DNA of 64,000 nucleotides. It comes from Leuconostoc miyukkimchii. GTDB lineage: Bacteria; Bacillota; Bacilli; Lactobacillales; Lactobacillaceae. A model generated the notes under the pieces. It saw only the letters and a program-made list of their open reading frames with translations. It was not told the DNA's origin and did not search any database. Both the position numbers and the translations under genes were made by a program. Positions within the stretch are counted from its first letter, which is position 1, and every line of letters starts with the position of its first letter. Location of the stretch: assembly GCF_019656055.1 (NCBI RefSeq), contig NZ_BPKY01000001.1, positions 124,001-188,000 on the forward strand, read 5' to 3'. Below, piece after piece: positions 17,393-26,151 of this stretch.

Positions 17393-18023
17393 AATGAATT
17401 GTTTTTAAAGCATCGTCGATTTGTTGTAGGATAATTTTTTGGTTCTCTTTTTTCTCTAAATCAAAAGTTTGTAAGTCTATTTTGATTTTTGGAGAGGCAT
17501 CATATGCTTCAAACCAATCGCGATATGCCGACCACATACGGAAATAATATTGGCGTAAATCATCGTTATGGTCAAATTGTTCATAATCACGACCACGCTT
17601 TTTGATGCGGTATAAAATCGTTTCAAAATCTGTTTCTGCATAAACTAACAAATCAGGGGCTTTTTTAGGTAATTTTTGTAATTCAGCCATCATATTGTCA
17701 AGTAAATTTGTGTAGACACTCATTTCAGCATCGGTGATGTTACCATCTTTATGATTTTCTGACGTGAATAAAGCATCTTCATAAATTGAGCGATCTAAGA
17801 CATTGTTATCATCTTCCAACGCTCTTTTAATCATGTCAAAACGACGATTAAGAAAATAAATCTGTAATAAAAATCCATACTGTTTTGGGTCAGAATAATA
17901 AAGTGGGAGTACGGGATTATCACCCACCGGTTCATAAAAGGCTTGCGTGCCAAAATGCTCAGCAATCAGTCCAGTTAATGTTGTTTTTCCAACGCCAATC
18001 ATTCCTGCAGTAATAATCACCAT
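17391..18023 (-). CDS. Deoxynucleoside kinase (dGK/dAK type)
   Basis: Salvage kinase that phosphorylates deoxyadenosine or deoxyguanosine. The 210-residue protein has the P-loop GMIGVGKTTLT at its N terminus, the catalytic DRSIYEDALF motif (about residue 79), and the lid region RIKKRGRDYEQF. Length and motifs match lactobacillus-type dNKs. The ATG at 18023 is chosen because GGAGGT lies six bases upstream; an in-frame TTG at 18035 overlaps this ribosome binding site. Lactobacillus often has two such kinases in tandem; only one is here, so specificity cannot be told. Confidence 0.9.
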   Translation of the reverse strand: MVIITAGMIGVGKTTLTGLIAEHFGTQAFYEPVGDNPVLPLYYSDPKQYGFLLQIYFLNRRFDMIKRALEDDNNVLDRSIYEDALFTSENHKDGNITDAEMSVYTNLLDNMMAELQKLPKKAPDLLVYAETDFETILYRIKKRGRDYEQFDHNDDLRQYYFRMWSAYRDWFEAYDASPKIKIDLQTFDLEKKENQKIILQQIDDALKTIH

Positions 18024-18059
18024 GACGACCTCCAATAATTTAGTAACTTAATAACTATA

Positions 18060-18105
18060 CAAAAAATCCATCCAAATGACAAGGTCAGGTTTTGGATGGA
18101 TTTTC
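18060..18105 (-). terminator. Terminator of mscL
   Basis: Inverted repeat of about 13 bp (TCCATCCAAA with TTTGGATGGA) that on the minus strand is followed by a run of Ts, located just past the mscL stop codon. Confidence 0.8.
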
Positions 18106-18120
18106 TATAAAAGACGAATA

Positions 18121-18501
18121 TTAAGCCTTTTTTTCAGCTTCCAACAAATCGCGAATTTCAGTTAAAATTTCTAATTCAGGATTTACCGTAGCTGCTTCCT
18201 CTTTATTCTTACGGAAAAGACGGTTAATGACTTTAATTAATAGAAAGACCACAAAGGCTGTAATTAAGAAATTAATGACGTCATTCAAGAATGCACCATA
18301 CTTAAAAGTGAGTTGCTGAGTGATAACAAGTTGTAGTTTTGCTAAATCTGAAGTACCACCAGTAACAAATGTGATAATTGGTCCAAGCAAATTATTTGTT
18401 AGTGACTTAACAATAGCAGTGAAGGCACCACCAATAATCACACCAACTGCCAAATCAAGTACGTTGCCACGCATGATAAAAGTTTTGAATTCTGAGAGCA
18501 T
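18121..18501 (-). CDS. mscL: Large-conductance mechanosensitive channel
   Basis: Emergency valve that opens on membrane stretch and lets out solutes in hypo-osmotic shock. The product has the diagnostic N-terminal helix and first membrane segment ([23 protein letters not shown]), a periplasm-side loop, the second membrane segment ([18 protein letters not shown]) and the C-terminal charged helix ending [16 protein letters not shown]. With ATG at 18501 it is 126 residues, the usual length. The start is unsettled: no Shine-Dalgarno sequence precedes this ATG, whereas AAAGGAAA lies just before an in-frame GTG at 18540 that would add 13 atypical residues. Confidence 0.93.
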   Translation of the reverse strand: MLSEFKTFIMRGNVLDLAVGVIIGGAFTAIVKSLTNNLLGPIITFVTGGTSDLAKLQLVITQQLTFKYGAFLNDVINFLITAFVVFLLIKVINRLFRKNKEEAATVNPELEILTEIRDLLEAEKKA

Positions 18502-18725
18502 AATAATAGTTGTGCATAAGAAATTATTAACTATATGCACTTTCCTTTCATTTCTAATATTCTCTATAACATTATTTTACCCGAAAACATCAAGATTACA
18601 ATATATTCAGAAAAATTTGCTGTTTGTTTAATGTAAAATTGTAAAAAAGATCATTTTCAAACACACTGTAACCCCAGCTATATCCTATGAATCACACCTA
18701 TTCTCATGAAATAAAATCCGAGGCA

Positions 18726-18734
18726 TGATAAAAT
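18726..18734 (+). promoter_or_regulatory. Extended -10 promoter of the small gene/PH-domain operon
   Basis: TGATAAAAT, an extended -10, 27 bases before the ATG at 18762. The gene-free stretch 18541-18725 upstream shows nothing else recognisable. Confidence 0.45.
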
Positions 18735-18761
18735 ATAAATAATTGGTTGAAGGAGAAGACT

Positions 18762-18953
18762 ATGAACGAAAAAGAGCAATGGGCTGCATGGCATGAGCAG
18801 TTAATTGATATTATTAATGATATCAACACACCACACACACTGGGTGGCATCACTAATGAAGCCAATCGTGCACACGACTCACGATTAGCACGACGTGCAT
18901 TAGATAATCTTATTATACTAAGTGAAGAAATTAATGCTAAACGTCATGATTAA
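18762..18953 (+). CDS. Small protein of unknown function
   Basis: A 63-residue, soluble, helix-rich charged protein (MNEKEQWAAWHEQLIDIIND ... LARRALDNLIILSEEINAKRHD) with no motif I recognise. It is very likely real: a strong ribosome binding site (GAAGGAGA) precedes the ATG, a promoter lies just upstream, and its last 8 bases overlap the next gene. Cotranscription with two bacterial PH-domain membrane proteins suggests a role with them, but nothing shows what. Confidence 0.75.
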   Translation: MNEKEQWAAWHEQLIDIINDINTPHTLGGITNEANRAHDSRLARRALDNLIILSEEINAKRHD

Positions 18954-19458
18954 AACAAACCAAGGTATGATACCAAAAGATGCGCAAAGTTTACCACAAT
19001 CTGTCAAAAAAATGTGGTTATTAATTAATCTTTTGGGCCTAGCAGTTATTTTAATTGTTGCTGTAGTGATCAATATATTTTTAAAATTTGACTGGCAGAA
19101 TCCAATATTACTTGGCCTGAATGGTGTAGTAGGCATTCTGTTAATTATTGCAATTGTAGATATCGTTCTTATTCCGTATAATTATCATTTTTATAAGTAT
19201 ATTTTAAATGAAGATGCTATTTCTGTTTACAAAGGGTTCTTTTTGCGTAAATCAGAAACGATTCCATTAAATCGTATTCAAAATGTGGATACAAGGCAAG
19301 GCCCGATTCTCAGATTGTTTCATTTACACAATATAGTCATTGTGACTGCGGCTAATGCATTTAAAATTGAAGGAATTAGCGAAGATGTTGCACAATATTT
19401 AAGAACGCAATTAATTTCGGCTGCACGGCAAGCGCGTGAGGTAGAAACCGATGAATAA
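18946..19458 (+). CDS. PH-domain membrane protein, YdbS-like
   Basis: A 170-residue membrane protein. Two hydrophobic helices (about residues 23-43 and 52-76) are followed by a bacterial PH-like domain (bPH2/DUF304): YILNEDAISVYKGFFLRKSETIPLNRIQNVDTRQGPILRLF. This matches Bacillus YdbS, which works with YdbT. Starts at an ATG overlapping the preceding stop codon by 8 bases; an alternative GTG lies at 18922. Overlaps the next gene by 8 bases, so the three are coupled. YdbS-YdbT pairs have been linked to resistance to some antimicrobial peptides; that link here is inference. Confidence 0.82.
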   Translation: MIKTNQGMIPKDAQSLPQSVKKMWLLINLLGLAVILIVAVVINIFLKFDWQNPILLGLNGVVGILLIIAIVDIVLIPYNYHFYKYILNEDAISVYKGFFLRKSETIPLNRIQNVDTRQGPILRLFHLHNIVIVTAANAFKIEGISEDVAQYLRTQLISAARQAREVETDE

Positions 19459-20920
19459 TCGCAAACATCAGTCGAAGTTAGCGATCTTAGCAGAGTCGAT
19501 TTCTGCCTTACGAACCATTATTTGGCCCATCATATTCATCTTTTTCCGAGGTGGCAATAGTTGGTACATACAAGGGTTGATAGTTGTTGGGCTATTAGTG
19601 CTATCAGTCATACTTGGTTTACTTAACTGGTGGTTCTTCACGTATCAAATTACACCCCATGAAATATCATTAACACGCGGTATTCTTGTTAAAAAACAGG
19701 CGCACATACCTTTTGAGCGTGTTCAGACAATTACACGAACACAGCCAATCTATTTTCAGCCATTCCATGTATTCAAAGTTAGTATTGAAACTTCTGGTAA
19801 AAATGATGATAAGTTATTATTTAATGCACTAGCCTTAAATGAAATTGAGAATATTGAGTCGCTACGCAAACAAGCGCAAACAAAACGGCATGAAGAGCAA
19901 GTTGTTAATGATCAAGAGCCAAAAATAGATGCACAGTATCAAATTAATAATCGAGAGTTATGCGTTTACGCTTTAACCTCATTAGGCAGCTTAGGAACAA
20001 TTGGTGTTGCAGTTGCCATCTTAACAAATATTAATGATTTATTGCCTAATAATTTTCAGAATCAGTTTAACCATTGGATAAATAGTCAAACAGTTGCTAG
20101 TTATGCGATGCTAATTGCTATTGCTGTATTTGTTGGTTTTATTGGTGCTTTTTTACGTCTATATAATCGCTATTTTCAATTCACAATAAAACGTACTGCT
20201 GCTCAGTTATTTCTTTCACGCGGTCTGTTGACGAAACAAAATGTACAATTACGTATGTCTCGTATACAAGCGGTTCACTACGAACAGTCGTTGTTACGCC
20301 GTTTGGTTGGTCTGATGTCAGTGAGTGTTTTATTGGCTTCATCAGTGTCAAATGAAGAGGTAGATAAGCAAACGAGTATTATGCCTGTCGTAAAGGAAGA
20401 TGACACGGATCCAGTATTGAAGCAATTTTTACCTGATTATCAGTTTGGTCGACCTCAAAAAGCGCCAATGGTTGAAAAAGCAATATTTTATCAGTTACGC
20501 TATGTCTTTTTCATAAATTGTGCCATAATCGCTTTTGTGTCAGTAGTATATACGTTATTTAAAACATTGACACATATTCAGATGCCATATGACTTCGCAA
20601 TAATGAGTGGTGTATTTTTTGTACTACTTGTTTATTCGCTAGCTTCTGCATACGCTAAGATAGCCATGCAAGCTATTAGTGTTGATGAAAATTATATGAT
20701 TATACAAATAGCGATGGGGTTTACCAAGAATATTTATTTCATACCGCGTGAAAAAATTCAGAGTTTTTCAACCACGCAAACGATTTTCATGGTAAATAAA
20801 AATGGACAACATTTTAACGTTATTATACGCGATGGTGATGGCAGGCGACAAGTCTCGTTGCGCTACCTTGATCAGGCTGCCCTAGACAAAATTACGAATT
20901 GGCTAGTTGATGTCAAGTAA
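19451..20920 (+). CDS. PH-domain membrane protein, YdbT-like
   Basis: A 489-residue partner of the preceding protein. It has paired membrane helices near residues 18-58, 173-240 and 350-395, each pair followed by a bPH2 unit: ITPHEISLTRGILVKKQAHI..RVQTI, FLSRGLLTKQNVQLRMSRIQAV and VDENYMIIQIAMGF..REKIQSF. Three tandem units in one chain is the YdbT layout. Last gene of the unit; the rpsP promoter starts in a hairpin 6 bases after its stop. Confidence 0.85.
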   Translation: MNNRKHQSKLAILAESISALRTIIWPIIFIFFRGGNSWYIQGLIVVGLLVLSVILGLLNWWFFTYQITPHEISLTRGILVKKQAHIPFERVQTITRTQPIYFQPFHVFKVSIETSGKNDDKLLFNALALNEIENIESLRKQAQTKRHEEQVVNDQEPKIDAQYQINNRELCVYALTSLGSLGTIGVAVAILTNINDLLPNNFQNQFNHWINSQTVASYAMLIAIAVFVGFIGAFLRLYNRYFQFTIKRTAAQLFLSRGLLTKQNVQLRMSRIQAVHYEQSLLRRLVGLMSVSVLLASSVSNEEVDKQTSIMPVVKEDDTDPVLKQFLPDYQFGRPQKAPMVEKAIFYQLRYVFFINCAIIAFVSVVYTLFKTLTHIQMPYDFAIMSGVFFVLLVYSLASAYAKIAMQAISVDENYMIIQIAMGFTKNIYFIPREKIQSFSTTQTIFMVNKNGQHFNVIIRDGDGRRQVSLRYLDQAALDKITNWLVDVK

Positions 20921-20935
20921 AAACACTTGACATCA
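20908..20935 (+). terminator. Weak hairpin at the end of the YdbT-like gene
   Basis: An 11-bp perfect stem (TGATGTCAAGT with ACTTGACATCA) around a six-base loop spans the stop codon. It lacks a T-run and its right arm contains the rpsP -35 box, so termination and rpsP initiation share the same DNA. Confidence 0.5.
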
Positions 20936-20955
20936 ACTGTATTTAGTGCGATACT
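20927..20955 (+). promoter_or_regulatory. Promoter of rpsP
   Basis: Consensus TTGACA (20927-20932), 17-base spacer, GATACT (20950-20955). Predicted start is near 20962, giving a leader of about 47 bases to the ATG at 21009. Confidence 0.75.
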
Positions 20956-21008
20956 AGTTAAGTAAATTAAAGTGCAAAAAGCACAAAAGAAATTTGGAGG
21001 ACATTAAT

Positions 21009-21422
21009 ATGTCAGTTAAGATCCGTTTGAAGCGTATGGGTGCAAAGAAGCGTCCATTTTACCGTGTTGTTATTGCTGATTCACGTTCACCTCGTGATGG
21101 CCGTTTTATCGAAACAGTTGGTACATATAACCCAATCTCACAACCTGCAGAAATCAAGTTGGACGAAACAAAGATTTTGTCATGGTTGAGCAATGGCGCA
21201 CAACCATCAGAAACTGTTCGTAACTTGTTGAGCGAATCTGGTATTTTGGCAAAGCATGCTGAATCAAAGTCAGGTAAGAAGCCAGCTTCTGCCAAGGCAA
21301 CAACTTCAGTAGCAAAGCCAACAGAAAAGAATACAGTTGCTGAAATTAAAGCTTATTTGGATGCCCAAGGCACAGAATACGCTTCTTCAGCTAAGAAAGC
21401 TGACTTGTTAGCTTTGGTATAA
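21009..21422 (+). CDS. rpsP: 30S ribosomal protein S16 with C-terminal HeH/LEM-like extension
   Basis: Small-subunit protein that binds 16S rRNA early in assembly. Residues 1-85 are canonical S16 ([33 protein letters not shown]). The protein is 137 residues against about 80-90 in most bacteria. The extra part is an Ala/Lys/Ser-rich linker (about residues 88-107) and a compact module, [17 protein letters not shown] followed by [12 protein letters not shown], that looks like an HeH/LEM helix-extension-helix domain. GGAGG lies 8 bases before the ATG. Unusually, rpsP is monocistronic here, with its own promoter and terminator, apart from rimM-trmD and rplS. Confidence 0.95.
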   Translation: MSVKIRLKRMGAKKRPFYRVVIADSRSPRDGRFIETVGTYNPISQPAEIKLDETKILSWLSNGAQPSETVRNLLSESGILAKHAESKSGKKPASAKATTSVAKPTEKNTVAEIKAYLDAQGTEYASSAKKADLLALV

Positions 21423-21443
21423 AAGTTAATTTGTTATAAAAGG

Positions 21444-21479
21444 AGTCAAACGTCATGTCATGGTGTTTGGCTTTTTTTG
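21444..21479 (+). terminator. Terminator of rpsP
   Basis: Imperfect stem of about 14 bp (21444-21457 with 21459-21472) followed by seven Ts, 22 bases after the rpsP stop. Confidence 0.85.
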
Positions 21480-21561
21480 CGAAATATTCACATATCCGCT
21501 ATAATAAAGTTATCCAAATTGGGAAGCGCTTTCTTTAACTTTGGAAATAACGGAGAAAATA

Positions 21562-22161
21562 ATGTTAACAAAACCTAAATTGTTTTTAGATATGGATAAC
21601 GTCTTGGTCGATACTTTACCCGTTTTAAATCGTATTGATATGACAAATCAAACAGTCGAAAAGCCAGATCAAATTCCTGGTATTTTTCGCCATTTACCAC
21701 CAGTAGCCGGTGCAGTTGCTGCGGTTCAATCTTTGTCAGATGTGTATGAATTGCATATTCTATCGACTGCACCCTGGAAAAATGCCAGTGCTTGGCAAGA
21801 TAAATTATCTTGGTTGGCACAATATTTTGGAGATGATGCGTCTAGCCCATTTTATAAACGAGTCACGTTAACCCATGATAAAGGCCTTGCCCATGGCGCA
21901 GGTGGAATTTTAATTGATGACCGTCCTTATCATGGCGCAAGTGATTGGCAGGATGCAAGCACAGATAGTCTATGGTTACAATATGGTTATGATCCAAAAC
22001 TGATTTGGTCAAATGAACTTGTGTCTTATTTAAAACTAGTTGGTCAAGCGTACCAGACTTCTGGAAAACTACGTGAGAGTGCAGAGCAAGTTGCACAACA
22101 ATCAGGATATCAACTTTTTAGTAGCGATGGCAGCTTTGAAAAAGCAGCTTGGGAAGCTTAA
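21562..22161 (+). CDS. 5'-nucleotidase, NT5C (deoxy) type, HAD superfamily
   Basis: A 199-residue HAD hydrolase. LFLDMDNVLVDTLP holds the nucleophile and acid/base Asp residues, LHILSTAPW gives motif II, and KGLAHGAGGILIDDRP gives the motif III/IV Lys and Asp. This arrangement matches the NT5C 5'(3')-deoxyribonucleotidase family that trims excess dNMPs. ATG at 21562 follows CGGAGA at 11 bases. An AAGCGCTT palindrome at 21525-21532 upstream is cre-like but imperfect. Confidence 0.82.
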   Translation: MLTKPKLFLDMDNVLVDTLPVLNRIDMTNQTVEKPDQIPGIFRHLPPVAGAVAAVQSLSDVYELHILSTAPWKNASAWQDKLSWLAQYFGDDASSPFYKRVTLTHDKGLAHGAGGILIDDRPYHGASDWQDASTDSLWLQYGYDPKLIWSNELVSYLKLVGQAYQTSGKLRESAEQVAQQSGYQLFSSDGSFEKAAWEA

Positions 22162-22223
22162 CTTACAACGATGCAATAAAGAAATGTTATACTCTAAAGT
22201 TTAAAAATAATCCATAATTTTTT

Positions 22224-22262
22224 ATACCGTGTAGCCTTGATTGGGTTGCACGGTATTTTTTT
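22224..22262 (+). terminator. Terminator of the 5'-nucleotidase gene
   Basis: ATACCGTG (22224-22231) pairs with CACGGTAT (22249-22256), with extra pairing inside, followed by a run of Ts. Confidence 0.85.
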
Positions 22263-22294
22263 GAAACTTTATGAACTAATTTGGTGTTAATAAC

Positions 22295-22323
22295 TTGCAA
22301 AAATGTTTAAAAAGGGTTATTAT
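22295..22323 (+). promoter_or_regulatory. Promoter of fruRKA
   Basis: TTGCAA (22295-22300), 17-base spacer, TATTAT (22318-22323). A cre site lies just downstream, before the fruR start codon. Confidence 0.7.
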
Positions 22324-22333
22324 TGTTTTGTAA

Positions 22334-22347
22334 AGAAAGCGCTTACA
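22334..22347 (+). promoter_or_regulatory. cre site (CcpA) in the fru leader
   Basis: AGAAAGCGCTTACA matches the catabolite-responsive element consensus TGWAARCGYTWNCA at 13 of 14 positions. Its place just downstream of the -10 box predicts CcpA repression of the fructose operon. Confidence 0.75.
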
Positions 22348-22363
22348 TTTAACGGAGAGAATC

Positions 22364-23128
22364 ATGATAGTAGAGGAACGACAGAAACGATTACTCAGTG
22401 TGATCCAAAAAAACAAATTTATTTCATTACAAGAATTAAAGGCGGTAACGCAAACTTCAATATCAACGATTAGACGAGACATTGAAAATTTAACAGCAAC
22501 AGGACATGTGCGTCGTGTACATGGTGGCGTTGAGTTTATCGAGCCAGACCGAACTGACCTAACAGTTAACCAACGTGTACCGATTTATCAAGCTGATAAG
22601 CGTAAAATTGCGCAAAGAGCCGTACAACAGTTAGCAGGCGGAGAAATCATTTTTCTAGATGCTGGATCGACTACAGGAGAAATGATTTCTTATCTGGCAG
22701 ATAAGAAGCCTGCGGTGACGGTGGTAACCAATTCGGTTCATCATGCCGCTAGGTTGTCTGACCTCATGATTCCGGTGATGATTATTGGCGGTCAGGTCAA
22801 ACAAACGACTGATGCTGTTATTGGTGCAGCTGCAGTGGCTCAAATTAATAGTATGGTATTTGATGTCAGTTTTGTTGGGGCAGATGGGTTGTCAGTAGAT
22901 TTTGGATTGACGACACCAGACTTGGAAGAAGCAGCGATTAAACGCGCTGTTGTGGCTCGTTCACAACTCAGTTATGTTTTAGCAGATGCCAGTAAAATTG
23001 GCACGGCATCTTTTGCAAAAGCTGTTGATTTAGAACAAGTTGTGCTGGTGACGGCACAACTAACAACAGAACAACGTGCGCGATTAAAACATGAAATGAC
23101 AGTTTTAGAGGCGGAGGGCACCTTATGA
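22364..23128 (+). CDS. fruR: DeoR-family repressor of the fructose operon
   Basis: A 254-residue DeoR-type regulator. The N-terminal winged helix reads RQKRLLSVIQKNKFISLQEL..TSISTIRRDIENLTATG, and the C-terminal sugar-phosphate-binding domain has LDAGSTTGEM and the later LADASKIG. The ligand is probably fructose 1-phosphate, as in other FruR proteins. First gene of fruRKA; overlaps fruK by 4 bases (ATGA). Confidence 0.92.
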   Translation: MIVEERQKRLLSVIQKNKFISLQELKAVTQTSISTIRRDIENLTATGHVRRVHGGVEFIEPDRTDLTVNQRVPIYQADKRKIAQRAVQQLAGGEIIFLDAGSTTGEMISYLADKKPAVTVVTNSVHHAARLSDLMIPVMIIGGQVKQTTDAVIGAAAVAQINSMVFDVSFVGADGLSVDFGLTTPDLEEAAIKRAVVARSQLSYVLADASKIGTASFAKAVDLEQVVLVTAQLTTEQRARLKHEMTVLEAEGTL

Positions 23129-24042
23129 TTTATACAGTTACATTAAATCCATCACTGGATTACATGACACGATTAGACAGTTTAACGCTTGGTGTAACCA
23201 ATCGAGCACAATCTGAAACAATTTTTCCGGGTGGTAAGGGAATAAATGTGAGTCGTTTGTTAGGAAATTTAGATATTGATAATACAGCTTTAGGATTTTT
23301 AGGTGGCTTTACCGGTCAGTATCTTCAACAAAGATTAGCCCACACGCATATGAAACAAGCATTTACCCCAATTGCTGGACAAACACGCATTAACCTTAAA
23401 ATCAAAGCAGCAATTGAAACTGAGATCAATGCTACCGGTCCGGCAATTACCGATCAAGAAGTTACCAATTTTTTAGACAACTTCGAACTGTTAACGCAAC
23501 AAGATGTTGTTATTTTATCAGGGAGCGTGCCTCGTAGTTTGAATCCTGCAATTTATCAACAGTTACTTGTAAAAATTTTGGCACAAGGCGCACGCTTTGT
23601 CATTGATACAACAGGTGAGCAGTTGCAGTCGGCATTGGCTAGTCATCCTTTACTAGTCAAACCTAATCGTGGTGAATTGGCACAGCTTTATCATGTGAGC
23701 TTAGAAACGCAAGATGATTTTATCAAATGGGGTAGGCAATTAATTAGTGATGGCGCGCAGTATGCTATTGTGTCACTTGCAGGAGATGGTGCATTGTTCT
23801 TTACTGCTGATGCGCAGTACTTTGCTAAACCAGTATCTGGTCAGGTCAAAAATTCAGCTGGTGCTGGCGACTCTATGATTGCTGGATTTATTGGTACCTG
23901 GTTATCAACTAAAGATGACTTGGAAAGCTTTAAAATGGCTGTAGCAAGTGGTACCGCAACAACATTTAGTGATGATATTGCAACAAAACAAAAGATTTTA
24001 GATATTTACCAACAAGTTAATATTATCCCATTAGATAGGTGA
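23125..24042 (+). CDS. fruK: 1-phosphofructokinase
   Basis: Phosphorylates fructose 1-phosphate to fructose 1,6-bisphosphate. The 305-residue PfkB-family kinase starts MIYTVTLNPSLDYM and has FPGGKGINVSRLLGNL (first PfkB signature), LSGSVPRSL, and the anion-hole motif NSAGAGDSMIAGFIG with the catalytic Asp. It lies between fruR and fruA. In an organism that ferments mainly by the phosphoketolase route its flux role is open, but the operon is intact. Confidence 0.95.
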   Translation: MIYTVTLNPSLDYMTRLDSLTLGVTNRAQSETIFPGGKGINVSRLLGNLDIDNTALGFLGGFTGQYLQQRLAHTHMKQAFTPIAGQTRINLKIKAAIETEINATGPAITDQEVTNFLDNFELLTQQDVVILSGSVPRSLNPAIYQQLLVKILAQGARFVIDTTGEQLQSALASHPLLVKPNRGELAQLYHVSLETQDDFIKWGRQLISDGAQYAIVSLAGDGALFFTADAQYFAKPVSGQVKNSAGAGDSMIAGFIGTWLSTKDDLESFKMAVASGTATTFSDDIATKQKILDIYQQVNIIPLDR

Positions 24043-24050
24043 GGCATATT

Positions 24051-25979
24051 ATGAAAATTAGTGAATTATTAATACCCGAAGTCATGGTTTTAGACTTACA
24101 AGCGACTACAAAAGAAGCAGTTTTCAATGAAATGATTGACCAACTTTCAAAAGCGGGTCGCATTACGAATAAACAAGAATTTTTATCTGGTATTTTAGCG
24201 CGTGAAGCGCAGACAACAACTGGCTTAGGTGATGGTATTGCAATGCCCCACGCTAAAAATGAAGCTGTTAAATTACCAACAATTGTGTTTGGCAGATCTG
24301 AAAAAGGTGTTGATTACCAGGCAATGGATGGCGAACCTGTGCATTTGCTATTTATGATTGCCGTACCTGCTGACGCAAATAATACGCATTTAGAAGCCTT
24401 AGCCAGTCTATCGCGGTATCTTTTACAAGATGGTTTTACTGATAAATTGAAACAAGCTGAAACACCGACTGACGTCTTGGCATTATTTACAGAACAAGAA
24501 GAGACAGTGGCACCAACACATCAGGTCGCTGCTGACGCACCGTACTTGGTTGCCGTGACAGCATGTACCACAGGTATTGCCCATACTTATATGGCTGAGG
24601 AATCTTTAAAAAAACAGGCTGAAAAATTAGGCATTCAAATTAAAGTTGAAACAAATGGTGCTGGAGGCGTGGGTAATCGGCTGACTGATGAAGAAATTGC
24701 TCGCTCACAAGGTGTGATTATTGCGGCTGATAAAAAAGTTGAAATGGCGCGCTTTGATGGTAAGCCACTCATTAATCGGCCAGTCGCCGATGGCATTCGT
24801 AAGCCAGACGAATTAATAAAGTCCGCACTAGATCCAGCTGCACCTATTTATCACAGCCAAGAACCTCATGAAAATCATGTTGCTGGTGGCAATGGTGCAC
24901 AGTCAATTGGTAAAGCATTCTACCGTCACTTAATGGGTGGTGTGTCAAGTATGCTCCCATTTGTAATTGGTGGTGGTATTGCCATTGCGATGGCATTCTT
25001 GATTGATCAAAGCTTAGGTGTCCCACAAAATGCTTTAGCTCAGTTAGGTTCCTACCATCCAATAGCTGCATTGTTTAAACAAATTGGTGGCGCTGCCTTT
25101 AACTTCATGTTACCTGTATTAGCAGGATATATTGCTTACTCCATCGCTGAAAAGCCAGGCTTAGTTGCGGGATTCGTGGCTGGTGCGTTAGCTGCTAATG
25201 GCTATAACTTTTACAACGTTGGGTTAGATCCAGCGCATGCGCCAATTCCTTCAGGTTTCTTGGGAGCTTTGGTCGGTGGTTTCTTGGCTGGTGGCGTGAT
25301 GCTGCTACTCAAGAAGGCACTTCAAAAGTTGCCTAAGTCATTGGACGGTATTAAAACGATCCTATTCTACCCAGTATTTGGTGTCCTATTGACTGGGTTT
25401 GCGATGTTATTTATTAATATTCCAATGTCTGCCATCAATACTGGTCTTAATGGCTTCCTATCTGGCTTAGATGGGACAAACGCAGTACTTCTAGGGGCAA
25501 TTCTAGGTGGCATGATGGCAATTGATATGGGTGGCCCAATTAACAAGGCGGCTTATGTCTTTGGCACAGGTACGTTAGCTGCGACAGTGTCTACAGGTGG
25601 TTCGACAATCATGGCCGCCGTTATGGCAGGTGGTATGGTACCGCCTTTGGCAATATTTGTTGCGACACTATTATTTAAACATAAGTTTAGTCAACAGGAT
25701 CGACAAGCTGGCTTGACAAATATCGTGATGGGGCTTTCTTTCATCACAGAAGGTGCAATTCCGTTTGCCGCAGCTGATCCAGCTCGTGCAATTCCAAGTT
25801 TCATGTTTGGTTCGATCTTGTCTGGTGGTCTGGTTGGTTTGACTGGTATTAAATTACTTGCACCGCATGGTGGTGTTTTCGTTATAGCTCTGACGAGTTC
25901 ACCGATACTTTATATTATTTTTATAGCAGCAGGTGCTGTGGTTTCTGGTATTATTTATGGGACATTAAAAAAAGCATAG
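24051..25979 (+). CDS. fruA: Fructose-specific PTS enzyme IIABC
   Basis: Takes up fructose and phosphorylates it to fructose 1-phosphate. The 642-residue protein carries all three domains: EIIA (residues 1-150, phospho-His in GIAMPHAKNEAV), EIIB (about 168-265, phospho-Cys in VTACTTGIAHTYMAEE), and the EIIC membrane domain (about 300-642, with GGVSSMLPFVIGGGIAIAM and GFITEGAIPFA-like signature FITEGAIPFAAADP). The ATG at 24051 is preceded by GGTGAGG. Last gene of fruRKA, followed by a terminator. Confidence 0.96.
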   Translation: MKISELLIPEVMVLDLQATTKEAVFNEMIDQLSKAGRITNKQEFLSGILAREAQTTTGLGDGIAMPHAKNEAVKLPTIVFGRSEKGVDYQAMDGEPVHLLFMIAVPADANNTHLEALASLSRYLLQDGFTDKLKQAETPTDVLALFTEQEETVAPTHQVAADAPYLVAVTACTTGIAHTYMAEESLKKQAEKLGIQIKVETNGAGGVGNRLTDEEIARSQGVIIAADKKVEMARFDGKPLINRPVADGIRKPDELIKSALDPAAPIYHSQEPHENHVAGGNGAQSIGKAFYRHLMGGVSSMLPFVIGGGIAIAMAFLIDQSLGVPQNALAQLGSYHPIAALFKQIGGAAFNFMLPVLAGYIAYSIAEKPGLVAGFVAGALAANGYNFYNVGLDPAHAPIPSGFLGALVGGFLAGGVMLLLKKALQKLPKSLDGIKTILFYPVFGVLLTGFAMLFINIPMSAINTGLNGFLSGLDGTNAVLLGAILGGMMAIDMGGPINKAAYVFGTGTLAATVSTGGSTIMAAVMAGGMVPPLAIFVATLLFKHKFSQQDRQAGLTNIVMGLSFITEGAIPFAAADPARAIPSFMFGSILSGGLVGLTGIKLLAPHGGVFVIALTSSPILYIIFIAAGAVVSGIIYGTLKKA

Positions 25980-25987
25980 TGTTGTTT

Positions 25988-26024
25988 AAAGTCTAATTGT
26001 TGATTATCACATTAGACTTTTTTT
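25988..26024 (+). terminator. Terminator of fruRKA
   Basis: Perfect 10-bp stem (25988-25997 with 26011-26020) followed by Ts. Confidence 0.9.
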
Positions 26025-26151
26025 AATGCATGAAAATCAACGTTGGTAAGTAGACTATCTTTGTGATAGATGTTACTTTATAATGGTATAGTGAGTTATG
26101 TCGGATTAAAGTCACTTGACTCTAGTGACGACAAATTATTTGGAGGTTTTT

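Noticed and set aside
21521-21536. cre-like palindrome before the 5'-nucleotidase gene
   Set aside because: The AAGCGCTT core fits, but flanking bases miss the consensus at three positions and no promoter is evident beside it.
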